A stretch of DNA of 64,000 bases, taken from Pacificibacter maritimus. GTDB lineage: Bacteria > Pseudomonadota > Alphaproteobacteria > Rhodobacterales > Rhodobacteraceae. The DNA lies in contig NZ_RKQK01000001.1 of the NCBI RefSeq assembly GCF_003814915.1, positions 574,031-638,030 of the forward strand, in the 5' to 3' direction. The position numbers and the translations under genes are program-made. Every line of letters starts with the position of its first letter. Position 1 is the stretch's first letter. This document shows positions 17,808 to 25,293 of this stretch, in pieces. A model generated the notes under the pieces. The model saw only the letters and a program-made list of their open reading frames with translations. It was not told the DNA's origin and did not search any database.

Positions 17808-18287
17808 ATGACAAATATGACTTCAAATTTTCAAAAATCTTCTCCGCGTATCGCGTTTATCCGTGCGCGTTGGCATGCAGATATCGTAGATCAAGCCCAC
17901 ACAGGGTTCTGCGCGCAAATGGATGATCTTGCGCCCTCTGCCAACACAGATGTCTATAATGTGCCAGGTGCATTCGAAGCGCCTTTGTTGGCAAAGCGTT
18001 TGGCCAAGACTGGCAAGTATGACGCTGTGGTCGTTGCGGCCTTGGTGGTTGATGGTGGTATTTACCGCCACGATTTCGTGGCTGATGCTGTCGTTTCAGG
18101 TTTGATGCAAGCGCAGCTTGAAACTGAAATTCCAATGTTTTCAGTATCTTTGACGCCACATCACTTCCACAATACAGATGATCACATCAAATATTTCACA
18201 GAGCATTTTGTGAAAAAAGGTGCCGAAGCTGCGAATGCTGTTGCGCAAATTTTGGCGATGGAATTGCCCGAAGCCGTGACTGCCTAA
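17808..18287 (+). CDS. ribH: 6,7-dimethyl-8-ribityllumazine synthase, type II
   Basis: A 159-residue lumazine synthase, which condenses the ribityl-amino-uracil with dihydroxybutanone phosphate in riboflavin synthesis. The substrate segments are VPGAFEAPLLAKRLAKTGKY and VDGGIYRHDFVADAVV. The ALVVDGGIYRH motif and TPHHFHNTDDH are typical of the RibH2 (type II, decameric) group found in Brucella and rhizobia, and not of the housekeeping RibH1 with its GETPHFD-type motif. A type II enzyme behind an FMN riboswitch is the same arrangement known for Brucella ribH2. It stands alone, outside any rib operon, and is followed by a terminator. Confidence 0.93.
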   Translation: MTNMTSNFQKSSPRIAFIRARWHADIVDQAHTGFCAQMDDLAPSANTDVYNVPGAFEAPLLAKRLAKTGKYDAVVVAALVVDGGIYRHDFVADAVVSGLMQAQLETEIPMFSVSLTPHHFHNTDDHIKYFTEHFVKKGAEAANAVAQILAMELPEAVTA

Positions 18288-18310
18288 ACAGGTTTTCAGT
18301 AGATATAATA

Positions 18311-18338
18311 AAAGCCGCTCCATCGGGGCGGCTTTTTT
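18311..18338 (+). terminator. Rho-independent terminator after ribH
   Basis: An 11-bp hairpin (arms 18311-18321 and 18325-18335, loop ATC) with one G-T pair, followed by Ts. The A-tract on the 5' side makes it usable on the minus strand for the convergent DUF882 gene as well. Confidence 0.85.
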
Positions 18339-18362
18339 CATGGGACTGAATGTAAACGGGCT

Positions 18363-18932
18363 TTAGCCGCGCCATGTGCGCACAGGGCCACAATCCATAT
18401 GAACAAAATTGGATCCACGGTATGAGCCAACGCCACCTGCCGAACAATTTTGCGCCGCTGATGCCATCTGACTGACCGAACGCGACTTAAGACGCAAATC
18501 AGCCGCTTGGGCTTCCATGTGAAGGGATTTCTTGGCAACGCCGCTAGAACGGGCGCGCAGCATGTTGTTGGTTTCTGGCGAACGGTAACCAGACAAAAGC
18601 ATGTAGGGTTCGTTCACATCCATCAAACCATGCGCAGCGGACATAATGTCGATCGTGCGCGCATCGACGGATTTCATTTTGCTGTTGCGCCAGTCGCGCA
18701 TGAAATAGGTAACTTCTTTCAAGGCTTCTTTGATATATTCGCCTTCGATCCAATAAATCGTATCGATGCTTTCCCCTGTGCGCCCTGAATACATCCGCAA
18801 ACGGCGAATATCGCCTGATCCGCGCAGGAAGCCTGCTGCATTCGCGTAGACAGGGGCGGCGGATAGGCCTGCAGCTGCAAAGCTGCGCAATATACCGCGC
18901 CGAGTGATTAGGCTGGACTTGGCTGTCGTCAT
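18363..18932 (-). CDS. DUF882 / MepK-like peptidase M15 family protein, Tat-exported
   Basis: A 189-residue exported protein. The N-terminus has a twin Arg followed by a hydrophobic stretch (TRRGILRSFAAAGLSAAP) and an Ala-x-Ala cleavage site near residue 32, which fits Tat export. The mature domain has zinc ligands in SLHMEAQAADLR (His138, Asp145) and FVHMDCG (His178), as in the M15/DUF882 murein endopeptidases. The activity is expected to be cleavage of peptidoglycan cross-links in the periplasm. It is divergent from the L,D-transpeptidase gene, a plausible functional pair because MepK-type enzymes cut the 3-3 cross-links that L,D-transpeptidases make. Confidence 0.88.
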   Translation of the reverse strand: MTTAKSSLITRRGILRSFAAAGLSAAPVYANAAGFLRGSGDIRRLRMYSGRTGESIDTIYWIEGEYIKEALKEVTYFMRDWRNSKMKSVDARTIDIMSAAHGLMDVNEPYMLLSGYRSPETNNMLRARSSGVAKKSLHMEAQAADLRLKSRSVSQMASAAQNCSAGGVGSYRGSNFVHMDCGPVRTWRG

Positions 18933-19483
18933 GATTTCTAGCGTCCCATTTTTCTCATTCCCGCCTCAATGCGGTTCGTATAACTCGCGCCGTTTTCGGC
19001 ATTCTTCGTCATGTTACTTTCACAATCCGCAAGGCGGTATGAAAGGTCTTGCTCACTCGGCGTTTCTTTTGAGGTCCAAATGAAACGCGTCTTCCCCCGT
19101 TGATCACAAATATTTTACCGCAAGGGTGATAAATCATGCTGAGAACAAGACCTGTCCGTTCTCATCAGGGGGTTAATTTCCGTATTCACCTTATGGCACA
19201 AAGTGAATCTTGCTCCAAGTCTCGCTTTTGACAAAGGCATTAAATGGCCAATAAATAGGCAAGATTCTGCGCAAATTCATTCATTTGCTGTGCTTTGAGC
19301 AAGATCAAACAAAAATGCCCCTAGTTCGGTTGATTAAATTTCAAGCCTGAGGCCTAGAAAAAACATCACAAATATTTGTGTGCCTTGGTGAACACAGGGA
19401 CAGGTTTCAAGCAATATTCCCCCTCACATTACACGTAATTTCAGATAATTAGATCTAAGCCCTATGTTTTTTTGAGGATGATT
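18933..19483. other. long divergent intergenic region with a repeated ATCACAAATATTT element
   Basis: About 550 AT-rich bases between the DUF882 peptidase and the L,D-transpeptidase hold no gene. The 13-mer ATCACAAATATTT occurs exactly twice (19104-19116 and 19366-19378, allowing one base at the ends). The second copy is part of a perfect 14-base palindrome CACAAATATTTGTG at 19367-19380. A TTGACA at 19228-19233 is followed by AT-rich sequence near 19251-19257, a possible promoter toward the transpeptidase. Confidence 0.5.
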
Positions 19484-21130
19484 ATGTTTCTGTCTCAGGC
19501 CTTTACAATGCGCAAACCCTTTTCCAACCGATCCGCGATGACCCTTTTGAGGTCCGCAGCTGTGGTTCTTTTGTCCGTGGCCTTGTCGGTGGGAACACCA
19601 AGTCAATCATCGGCACAACAGGTCACAGCGCTCATGCAGTCAATCGCAGAAGCGGCGTCCAGTTCAAAAGACCTATCCGAATATTACCGTGCTACAGGGT
19701 ATAAACCCGTGTTTACTGACAGTTCGGGGCGGGCACGCAATCGTCGCCAAGCGCTTTTACGCGCCTTGGAAGCAGCACCTGATCACGGTCTCGCGCCCTA
19801 TGACACCACTTTGCTGAAAGCAAACATGCGAGCGATTAAGTCTGATCGTGACTTGGGGCGTGCAGAGGTTGCCATGGCGCAGCTGTTTTTGGATTACGCA
19901 CGCGATATGCAAACAGGGCAGTTGGTACCGTCGCGGGTCGACAGCGGCATCGTGCGCAAAGTGCAGTACCGCGACGGGGTGTCATTGCTGGACAATTTCG
20001 CCAAATCCACACCTGCCGCGTATCTGCGCAAACTGTCACCGACATCGCCAGAATACACCCGCCTTTTGAAAGAGAAACTGGTGCTGGAAAAGACGCTGGG
20101 CGCAGGCGGCTGGGGCGCCAAAGTGAGCGGCTCCAAGCTTGAGCCAGGTCAATCGGGGGCCAATGTCGTGACCTTGCGCAATCGTTTGATGGCCATGGGG
20201 TATTTGAAACGTAGTGCGTCAACTGTCTACGATGATGCGATCACCAAAGCCGTTCAGGCGTTCCAAACCAATCATGGTTTGACGGCTGATGGCGTTGCAG
20301 GTGCGGGCACGTTGAAGGAATTGAATACAGATCCAGAAGACCGTCTGGCCTCGGTCCATGTTGCTTTGGAGCGTGAGCGCTGGACAAACTTTGATCGTGG
20401 ATCGCGCCATATCTGGGTGAATGTCGTCGATTTCACAGCTAAGATCATCGACAATGGCAAGGTTACTTTCGAGACGCGCTCTGTCGTGGGGGCCAATGAT
20501 TCAGACCGCCGCACGCCAGAGTTTTCTGACATGATGTCCCATATGGTGATCAATCCCACTTGGAATGTTCCACGCTCGATCGCTGTAAATGAATACCTGC
20601 CTTTGATGCAGAAAAACGCGGGCGCGGCGGGGCATTTGCGGCTTGTTGATTCCCGTGGACGGACTGTGGACCGCGCCAATGTGAATTTCGCGTCCTACAC
20701 AGCGCGCACATTCCCGTTTAACTTGAAACAGCCCCCCTCCGACCGAAATGCATTGGGGTTGGTGAAGTTTATGTTCCCGAACAAGTACAATATCTACTTG
20801 CATGACACGCCTGCCAAAAGCTTGTTTGGTCGTGAATCGCGCGCCTTTTCCCATGGCTGTATCCGCCTCAACGATCCTTTTGATTTTGCCTATGCACTTT
20901 TGGCCAAGCAAAGCGGCAATCCAGAGGCAGAATTTCAAGCTCATCTGAAAACAGGGCGCGAAACTGTGGTGAATTTGAAAAAAGATGTGCCCGTGCACAT
21001 TATATACCGCACGGCAGTGACCAACCCGAAAGGCGGCATGGAATACCGCCGCGATGTTTACGGTCGCGATGCAAAGATCTGGGCTGCGCTGCAAAAGCAA
21101 GGCGTTCAATTGCGTGCGGTCGGCAGCTAA
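19484..21130 (+). CDS. L,D-transpeptidase, YcbB/LdtD-like
   Basis: A 548-residue periplasmic enzyme that forms 3-3 cross-links in peptidoglycan or attaches proteins to it. After a signal peptide (hydrophobic core about residues 20-40) there is an N-terminal scaffold region, a peptidoglycan-binding repeat around residues 220-280 (VVTLRNRLMAMGYL to AVQAFQTNHGL) and a YkuD catalytic domain. The catalytic motif is HDTPAKSLFGRESRAFSHGC with Cys in SHGCIRL. An upstream TTG at 19472 is in frame, but GAGG at 19474-19477 is spaced for the ATG at 19484. The layout matches E. coli YcbB/LdtD. Confidence 0.93.
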   Translation: MFLSQAFTMRKPFSNRSAMTLLRSAAVVLLSVALSVGTPSQSSAQQVTALMQSIAEAASSSKDLSEYYRATGYKPVFTDSSGRARNRRQALLRALEAAPDHGLAPYDTTLLKANMRAIKSDRDLGRAEVAMAQLFLDYARDMQTGQLVPSRVDSGIVRKVQYRDGVSLLDNFAKSTPAAYLRKLSPTSPEYTRLLKEKLVLEKTLGAGGWGAKVSGSKLEPGQSGANVVTLRNRLMAMGYLKRSASTVYDDAITKAVQAFQTNHGLTADGVAGAGTLKELNTDPEDRLASVHVALERERWTNFDRGSRHIWVNVVDFTAKIIDNGKVTFETRSVVGANDSDRRTPEFSDMMSHMVINPTWNVPRSIAVNEYLPLMQKNAGAAGHLRLVDSRGRTVDRANVNFASYTARTFPFNLKQPPSDRNALGLVKFMFPNKYNIYLHDTPAKSLFGRESRAFSHGCIRLNDPFDFAYALLAKQSGNPEAEFQAHLKTGRETVVNLKKDVPVHIIYRTAVTNPKGGMEYRRDVYGRDAKIWAALQKQGVQLRAVGS

Positions 21131-21157
21131 CTTTGACGTCACGCAGTTTAAAATAGC

Positions 21158-21186
21158 AAAGGGCGTTCCGCGGGGCGCCCTTTTTG
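21158..21186 (+). terminator. Rho-independent terminator after the L,D-transpeptidase
   Basis: Hairpin with arms 21158-21169 and 21172-21183 (AAAGGGCG paired with CGCCCTTT, plus G-T pairs) and a T run, 28 bases after the stop. Confidence 0.8.
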
Positions 21187-21338
21187 TTTAGGCGTACATA
21201 TATATATGTGTGACGTCTATATAGGTGTGACGTCGGCTTGGGGCTGCAATCGGTGAAGTCGCATAGCCGTCATTGCCAGACCTTTTCATGCAGCGTTGAA
21301 AGCAGTATGTCACGGGGAAGACTATTAAAGGATCTGTA

Positions 21339-22427
21339 ATGACCCGCATTAAACTTTCTGACTTGGCGCAGCGTCTCAATGCCCCCTTTGTGGGCGATGG
21401 CTCTATATCTGTGTCTGGCGCAAGTGAACCTGCCACGGCAAAGCGCGATGATTTGGCGCTGGCGATGGACCCCAAATTTGCCGCTGATTTGACCAAAGGC
21501 GCTGCGCGTGTCGCGGTCTTGTGGCAGGGGGCCGATTGGCAATCGTTGGGTTTGGAAGGCGCGATTTTGGTCTCGCGCGGGCGTTTGGCTATGGCGGGTA
21601 TCACTGCGGGATTTGACGCAGGGCTTTCGCTTCCAGCAGGCGTGCATCCATCCGCTGTCATTGATGAGACAGCCACAATTGCAACGGATGTTAAAATCGG
21701 GCCACTGGTCGTGGTGGGCGCAGGTGCTGTGATTGGTGCTGGCAGTCAAATTGCGCCACATGTCAGCATCGGCGCAGGTGTGCAGATCGGTGACGATGCG
21801 GTGATACATGCAGGCGTGCGCATTGGCGCGCAGGCGAAAATCGGCGCGCGCATTCACATTCAAGCGGGCGCAGTTATCGGATCAGATGGGTTTTCTTTCG
21901 TCACGCAAGATAAATCCGCTGTGGAAGAAACGCGTGAATCCTTGGGCGCAGATGTTCAGGCCAAGGGGCAAAGCTGGCTGCGTATTGCGTCGATCGGTGG
22001 GGTGGTGATCGGCGATGATGTTGAAATCGGGGCCAATGTCACCATCGACCAAGGGACTATTCGCCCAACCCAAATCGGATCTGGTAGCAAATTGGATAAC
22101 CAAGTCCACATCGGCCATAATGTGATTGTTGGGGCGCATTGTTTGCTTTGCGGACAAGTGGGGATCGCAGGCTCTACCGTCTTGGGTGATTTCTGTGTGA
22201 TGGGTGGCCAAGCGGGCGCAGCTGACAACATCACCATCGGCCAAGGGGCGATTATCGGTGCGGGGTCTGGTGTTTTATCAAATGTGGCCAAGGGCAAAGC
22301 CATGATGGGCTATCCTGCCGTGGCCATGCAAACCCATGTCGATATGTATAAATCCCTGCGCCGTTTGCCACGTATTTTGAAAACACTCGCCAAAGAGGCA
22401 AGCCAATCTCACAAAGATAAGACGTGA
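21339..22427 (+). CDS. lpxD: UDP-3-O-acylglucosamine N-acyltransferase LpxD
   Basis: A 362-residue hexapeptide-repeat acyltransferase adding the second hydroxyacyl chain in lipid A synthesis. The N-terminal UDP-binding domain is followed from about residue 105 by many left-handed beta-helix hexads (for example VKIGPLVVVGAGAVIGAG). The catalytic His lies in LDNQVHIGHNVIVG. The C-terminal helical part is QTHVDMYKSLRRLPRIL. lpxD is absent from the bamA-ompH-fabZ-lpxA cluster of this window. Here it is followed 94 bases later by an acyl carrier protein and a ketosynthase gene. Confidence 0.95.
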   Translation: MTRIKLSDLAQRLNAPFVGDGSISVSGASEPATAKRDDLALAMDPKFAADLTKGAARVAVLWQGADWQSLGLEGAILVSRGRLAMAGITAGFDAGLSLPAGVHPSAVIDETATIATDVKIGPLVVVGAGAVIGAGSQIAPHVSIGAGVQIGDDAVIHAGVRIGAQAKIGARIHIQAGAVIGSDGFSFVTQDKSAVEETRESLGADVQAKGQSWLRIASIGGVVIGDDVEIGANVTIDQGTIRPTQIGSGSKLDNQVHIGHNVIVGAHCLLCGQVGIAGSTVLGDFCVMGGQAGAADNITIGQGAIIGAGSGVLSNVAKGKAMMGYPAVAMQTHVDMYKSLRRLPRILKTLAKEASQSHKDKT

Positions 22428-22521
22428 CATAAGATTTGACATCTGCCTGTCATAAAATTCTGTTTTACAGCCAAAACTCTCTTTTCTAAAATGGAAAGAG
22501 CTTAAAAATGGAGCTGCTAAT

Positions 22522-22788
22522 ATGTCGTCCGAGATCAAAGACAAAGTGATCGCAATCATTGCTGAACAAGCTGTTTTGGAACCCAGTGATGTGACTGAAG
22601 GGCAAAGTCTAGCTGACTTGGGCATCGACAGTCTGGGACTGGTCGAATGTATTTTCGCCATCGAAGAAACCTTTGATATCTCTGTTCCGTTCAATGCAAA
22701 TGAACCCGATCAATCTGATTTCGATATTTCCTCAGTCGCTTCAATCGTCACTGCCGTAGAAAGCCTTATTGCTGAGCAAAAGGCGTGA
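22522..22788 (+). CDS. specialised acyl carrier protein
   Basis: An 88-residue acyl carrier protein. The 4'-phosphopantetheine attachment Ser is in DLGIDSLGLVE (about residue 40), preceded by the usual helix I. It is longer and more divergent than housekeeping AcpP: the C-terminal part (FNANEPDQSDFDISSVASIV) contains an insertion before the last helix, as in AcpXL- and NodF-like carriers. It overlaps the ketosynthase by four bases, so the two act together. The likely job is delivering an unusual acyl chain, possibly to lipid A in view of the neighbouring lpxD; that is inference. Confidence 0.88.
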   Translation: MSSEIKDKVIAIIAEQAVLEPSDVTEGQSLADLGIDSLGLVECIFAIEETFDISVPFNANEPDQSDFDISSVASIVTAVESLIAEQKA

Positions 22789-23996
22789 GACGGGTCGTTA
22801 TTACCGGCGCGGGCACGGTGAATGCTTTGGGCTTATCTGTTCCTGCGACCCTTGCTGCGATGCGTGAGGGCAAGTCTGGTATTTCCGATTTGAACTTTCG
22901 CGATGTGGATCGTTTGGCGATTAAAATCGGCGGTCAGATCCACAATTGGGACACGGAAAGCCGTTTTAATCGCCAGCAAATTGTCCTCTATGATCGCTTT
23001 ACCCAGTTCGCTTTGACGGCGGCGCGCGAGGCGATTACGCAATCGGGTTTGGAATTTATCGGCGATTTGGCCACGCGTTCAGGCGTGATTTTTGGCACCT
23101 CAGGCGGTGGGCTAACGACCCAAGATGACAATTACCGCATGGTCTATGAAGAAGGCAAAAACCGCGTGCATCCTTTCGTGGTGCCAAAACTGATGAACAA
23201 TGCCTCTTGTTCGCATGTGTCGATGGAATACAACCTGAAAGGCCCCAGTTTCACTGTCGCTACGGCCTGTGCGTCAAGCAACCATGCTATGGGGCAGGCC
23301 TTTAATATGGTGCGCTGCGGTATGGCCACGGCCATGGTCACGGGCGGATCTGAATCCATGCTGTGCTTTGGCGGTGTTAAAGCTTGGGAAGGTCTGCGTG
23401 TCATGTCAAAAGATGCTTGTCGGCCCTTCAGCCTCAATCGGAACGGCATGGTTCAAGGCGAAGGGGCGGCTGTCTTTGTCTTTGAAGAGTATGAACACGC
23501 CAAAGCGCGCGGCGCTGATATTTTATGCGAAGTTGCTGGTTTTTCCATGACCTCTGACGCCTCTGATATTGTTATGCCATCCAAACAGGGCGCCGCACGG
23601 GCTATTTCTGGTGCCTTGCAAGATGCCAAACTAAACCCCGATCAAATTGGCTATATCAACGCCCATGGCACGGGGACCGCGGCCAATGACAAAACCGAAT
23701 GTGCGGCTGTAGCCGATGCTTTGGGGTATCACGCGGATCGGGTGATGATGTCTTCGACGAAATCCATGCATGGGCATTTGATCGGCGGCACGGGGGCTGT
23801 GGAACTTTTGGCCTGTATCATGGCGCTGAAAGACGGCGTGATCGCGCCAACGATCAATTACGAAGAACCCGATCCTGAGTGCGCATTGGATGTGGTGCCA
23901 AACGAAGCCCGCGATGTGCAGGTGGATGCGGTGCTGTCCAACGCCTTTGCGTTCGGCGGATTGAACGCTGTTTTGGCGCTGCGCAGGGTGCATTAG
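22785..23996 (+). CDS. beta-ketoacyl-ACP synthase (FabF/NodE-like)
   Basis: A 403-residue ketosynthase that elongates acyl chains on ACP. The Cys-His-His triad is intact: Cys in ATACASSNHA, His in NAHGTGT and His in SMHGHLIGG, and the Gly-rich C-terminal NAFAFGGLNAVL is present. The start is a GTG overlapping the ACP stop (GTGA). Being paired with its own carrier protein next to lpxD suggests a dedicated elongation step and not the general FabF of fatty acid synthesis. A strong terminator follows. Confidence 0.92.
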   Translation: MRRVVITGAGTVNALGLSVPATLAAMREGKSGISDLNFRDVDRLAIKIGGQIHNWDTESRFNRQQIVLYDRFTQFALTAAREAITQSGLEFIGDLATRSGVIFGTSGGGLTTQDDNYRMVYEEGKNRVHPFVVPKLMNNASCSHVSMEYNLKGPSFTVATACASSNHAMGQAFNMVRCGMATAMVTGGSESMLCFGGVKAWEGLRVMSKDACRPFSLNRNGMVQGEGAAVFVFEEYEHAKARGADILCEVAGFSMTSDASDIVMPSKQGAARAISGALQDAKLNPDQIGYINAHGTGTAANDKTECAAVADALGYHADRVMMSSTKSMHGHLIGGTGAVELLACIMALKDGVIAPTINYEEPDPECALDVVPNEARDVQVDAVLSNAFAFGGLNAVLALRRVH

Positions 23997-24026
23997 CCGC
24001 GCTTTTGATATTGAGACATAGTCTAT

Positions 24027-24059
24027 AAAAGACCGGTCCAAATTCTGGACCGGTCTTTT
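24027..24059. terminator. bidirectional terminator
   Basis: Perfect 14-bp inverted repeat (arms 24027-24040 and 24046-24059, loop AATTC) with an A tract on one side and a T tract on the other. It lies between the convergent ketosynthase and IalB-family genes and can serve both. Confidence 0.92.
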
Positions 24060-24082
24060 CTTTTTTATCATCTTTTGACAGA

Positions 24083-24772
24083 TTATTCGGTTTCTTCAGC
24101 CGCTTCAGCTTCCGCTTTGGCCTTTTCGGCCGCCTCGAGGGCTTCTGCGCGTGTCACTGCGTTGATTTCGCTCACTTTTGCAAAGCCTGCGGTGAAGCCC
24201 GTCAAAGACACATCCAAATCAACGAGCACATCAGGCGCGCCCAGTGGCACCATGCTGACCGTGGCTGTATTGCCTTTTTTGAAGCTGTCGACATCGGCTT
24301 TGGTCAACCCAAGGCGCGCGTTGCAGCCCATGGGCGTACAGAATGAAAACGGATAACGGCGTGCATTTGCGCCATCAACGGCCAAAGTGATTTGGCCCGT
24401 CAGCAAAGTTTCCAGCGGTGTGACAACGGTTGCCGCCGCTTCAACTTCGCCTGCACCAAGGTGGAACAATGAGAATTCAGCGACAGGATTTTCATCTTCG
24501 TCGGTCAAAAGCTGGTACAGATTACAGGGGTCTGTTTGTTCGTCTGGGGTCAAAATACAGCGGATTTCCCAGTCGCCGTGCTCTTCTAATGTGTATGTGC
24601 TTCCATACTTAGGTTCGCCTTCAACAGGGGTGCCCGTGGACAGGCCTGCTGCTGCGGCGTCGGTCTCTTTCGTTGCCTCTTGCGCTGCGGCAGAAAAGGG
24701 CATGCTCAGTGTGAGGGCTGCAACTGCTGCGGCGGAAAGTGTCATTTTAGCGAAATGGGACGTAAAACTCAT
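24083..24772 (-). CDS. invasion-associated locus B (IalB) family protein
   Basis: A 229-residue exported protein with a signal peptide (hydrophobic core TLSAAAVAALTLSMPFSAAA, cleavage after AQA-type site near residue 30). The mature part contains HGDWEIRCI and two Cys-containing segments (DPCNLYQLL, FSFCTPMGCNARLGL), as in IalB-family proteins. The C-terminus is a charged Ala/Glu/Lys helix (about residues 203-229). The family is periplasmic or outer-membrane associated; in Bartonella IalB is linked to erythrocyte invasion, but in free-living alphaproteobacteria the function is unknown. Confidence 0.9.
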   Translation of the reverse strand: MSFTSHFAKMTLSAAAVAALTLSMPFSAAAQEATKETDAAAAGLSTGTPVEGEPKYGSTYTLEEHGDWEIRCILTPDEQTDPCNLYQLLTDEDENPVAEFSLFHLGAGEVEAAATVVTPLETLLTGQITLAVDGANARRYPFSFCTPMGCNARLGLTKADVDSFKKGNTATVSMVPLGAPDVLVDLDVSLTGFTAGFAKVSEINAVTRAEALEAAEKAKAEAEAAEETE

Positions 24773-24953
24773 GATAGATCGTCATCCTTTGTAGATTTCG
24801 GACAAACCTAACATGAGGTTTTCTAACTGTCAGGCAGCTTTTGATCACAATCGTTCACGGATTAGCTTTGAAGGGCCCTGCCTGCCGCGTTTCAGCGAAA
24901 ACTTGCTTGGCTGTCGCGCCAAAAGAACATTTTGACAGAGCCTAAACAGCAAA

Positions 24954-24982
24954 ACAGGGACCCAATTTACATGGATCCCTGT
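24954..24982 (-). other. strong hairpin, possibly a minus-strand terminator
   Basis: An 11-bp stem (arms 24954-24964 and 24972-24982, 7-base loop). Read on the minus strand all 11 positions pair, one as a G-U wobble, whereas on the plus strand that position is an A-C mismatch. This favours a minus-strand RNA. On the minus strand it is followed by TTTTGCTGTTT. It lies in the gene-free region and may end a second small RNA starting near 25050. Confidence 0.4.
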
Positions 24983-25096
24983 ATGCTTATTTTTCCCCGT
25001 CGGACTTGGCCGATCTAATTGATAAAAACCTATGTGGGAAAAAAATTCACGTCAACGACAATATTGCAAATTGATCTTGAGATTTTTCCTATGCCT

Positions 25097-25165
25097 AAAA
25101 AAGAGGCCGCGGTGAAAGAAACACACGCGGCCAGTCTGACAGGGAGGAATAAGTTCAGACGCATA
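25097..25165 (-). ncRNA. candidate cuckoo-like (CcsR/anti-Shine-Dalgarno) small RNA
   Basis: On the minus strand two hairpins follow each other directly. The first has arms GTCTGA/TCAGAC (25160-25155 and 25139-25134) and a 15-base loop containing CCTCCC. The second has a 7-bp GC stem GGCCGCG/CGCGGCC (25132-25126 and 25111-25105) followed by TC and six Ts (25102-25097), a textbook Rho-independent terminator. A loop with an anti-Shine-Dalgarno CCTCCC plus a terminator hairpin is the architecture of the CcsR/'cuckoo' sRNAs of Rhodobacteraceae. No protein gene lies on either strand here. The 5' end and promoter are not defined. Confidence 0.6.
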
Positions 25166-25293
25166 AGGACATGATCCGAACACTTATGACTGTGACAGAT
25201 ATTGGTTAATATTCTGTTGTCGGTCTATAAAGTCAGCACAAAGCAGATGTCGCGGTATAAAAGCGATGTGGAATCAGCAGGAGCAAAAGCACG

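Noticed and set aside
20501-21142. Long minus-strand open frame (213 codons) inside the L,D-transpeptidase gene.
   Set aside because: It is antisense to the catalytic domain, with no ribosome site or recognisable protein.
25171-25209. A 12-codon frame with AAGGA close upstream, possible leader peptide of the DUF853 gene.
   Set aside because: Too short to judge, no attenuator follows, and the region is better explained by the minus-strand hairpins.
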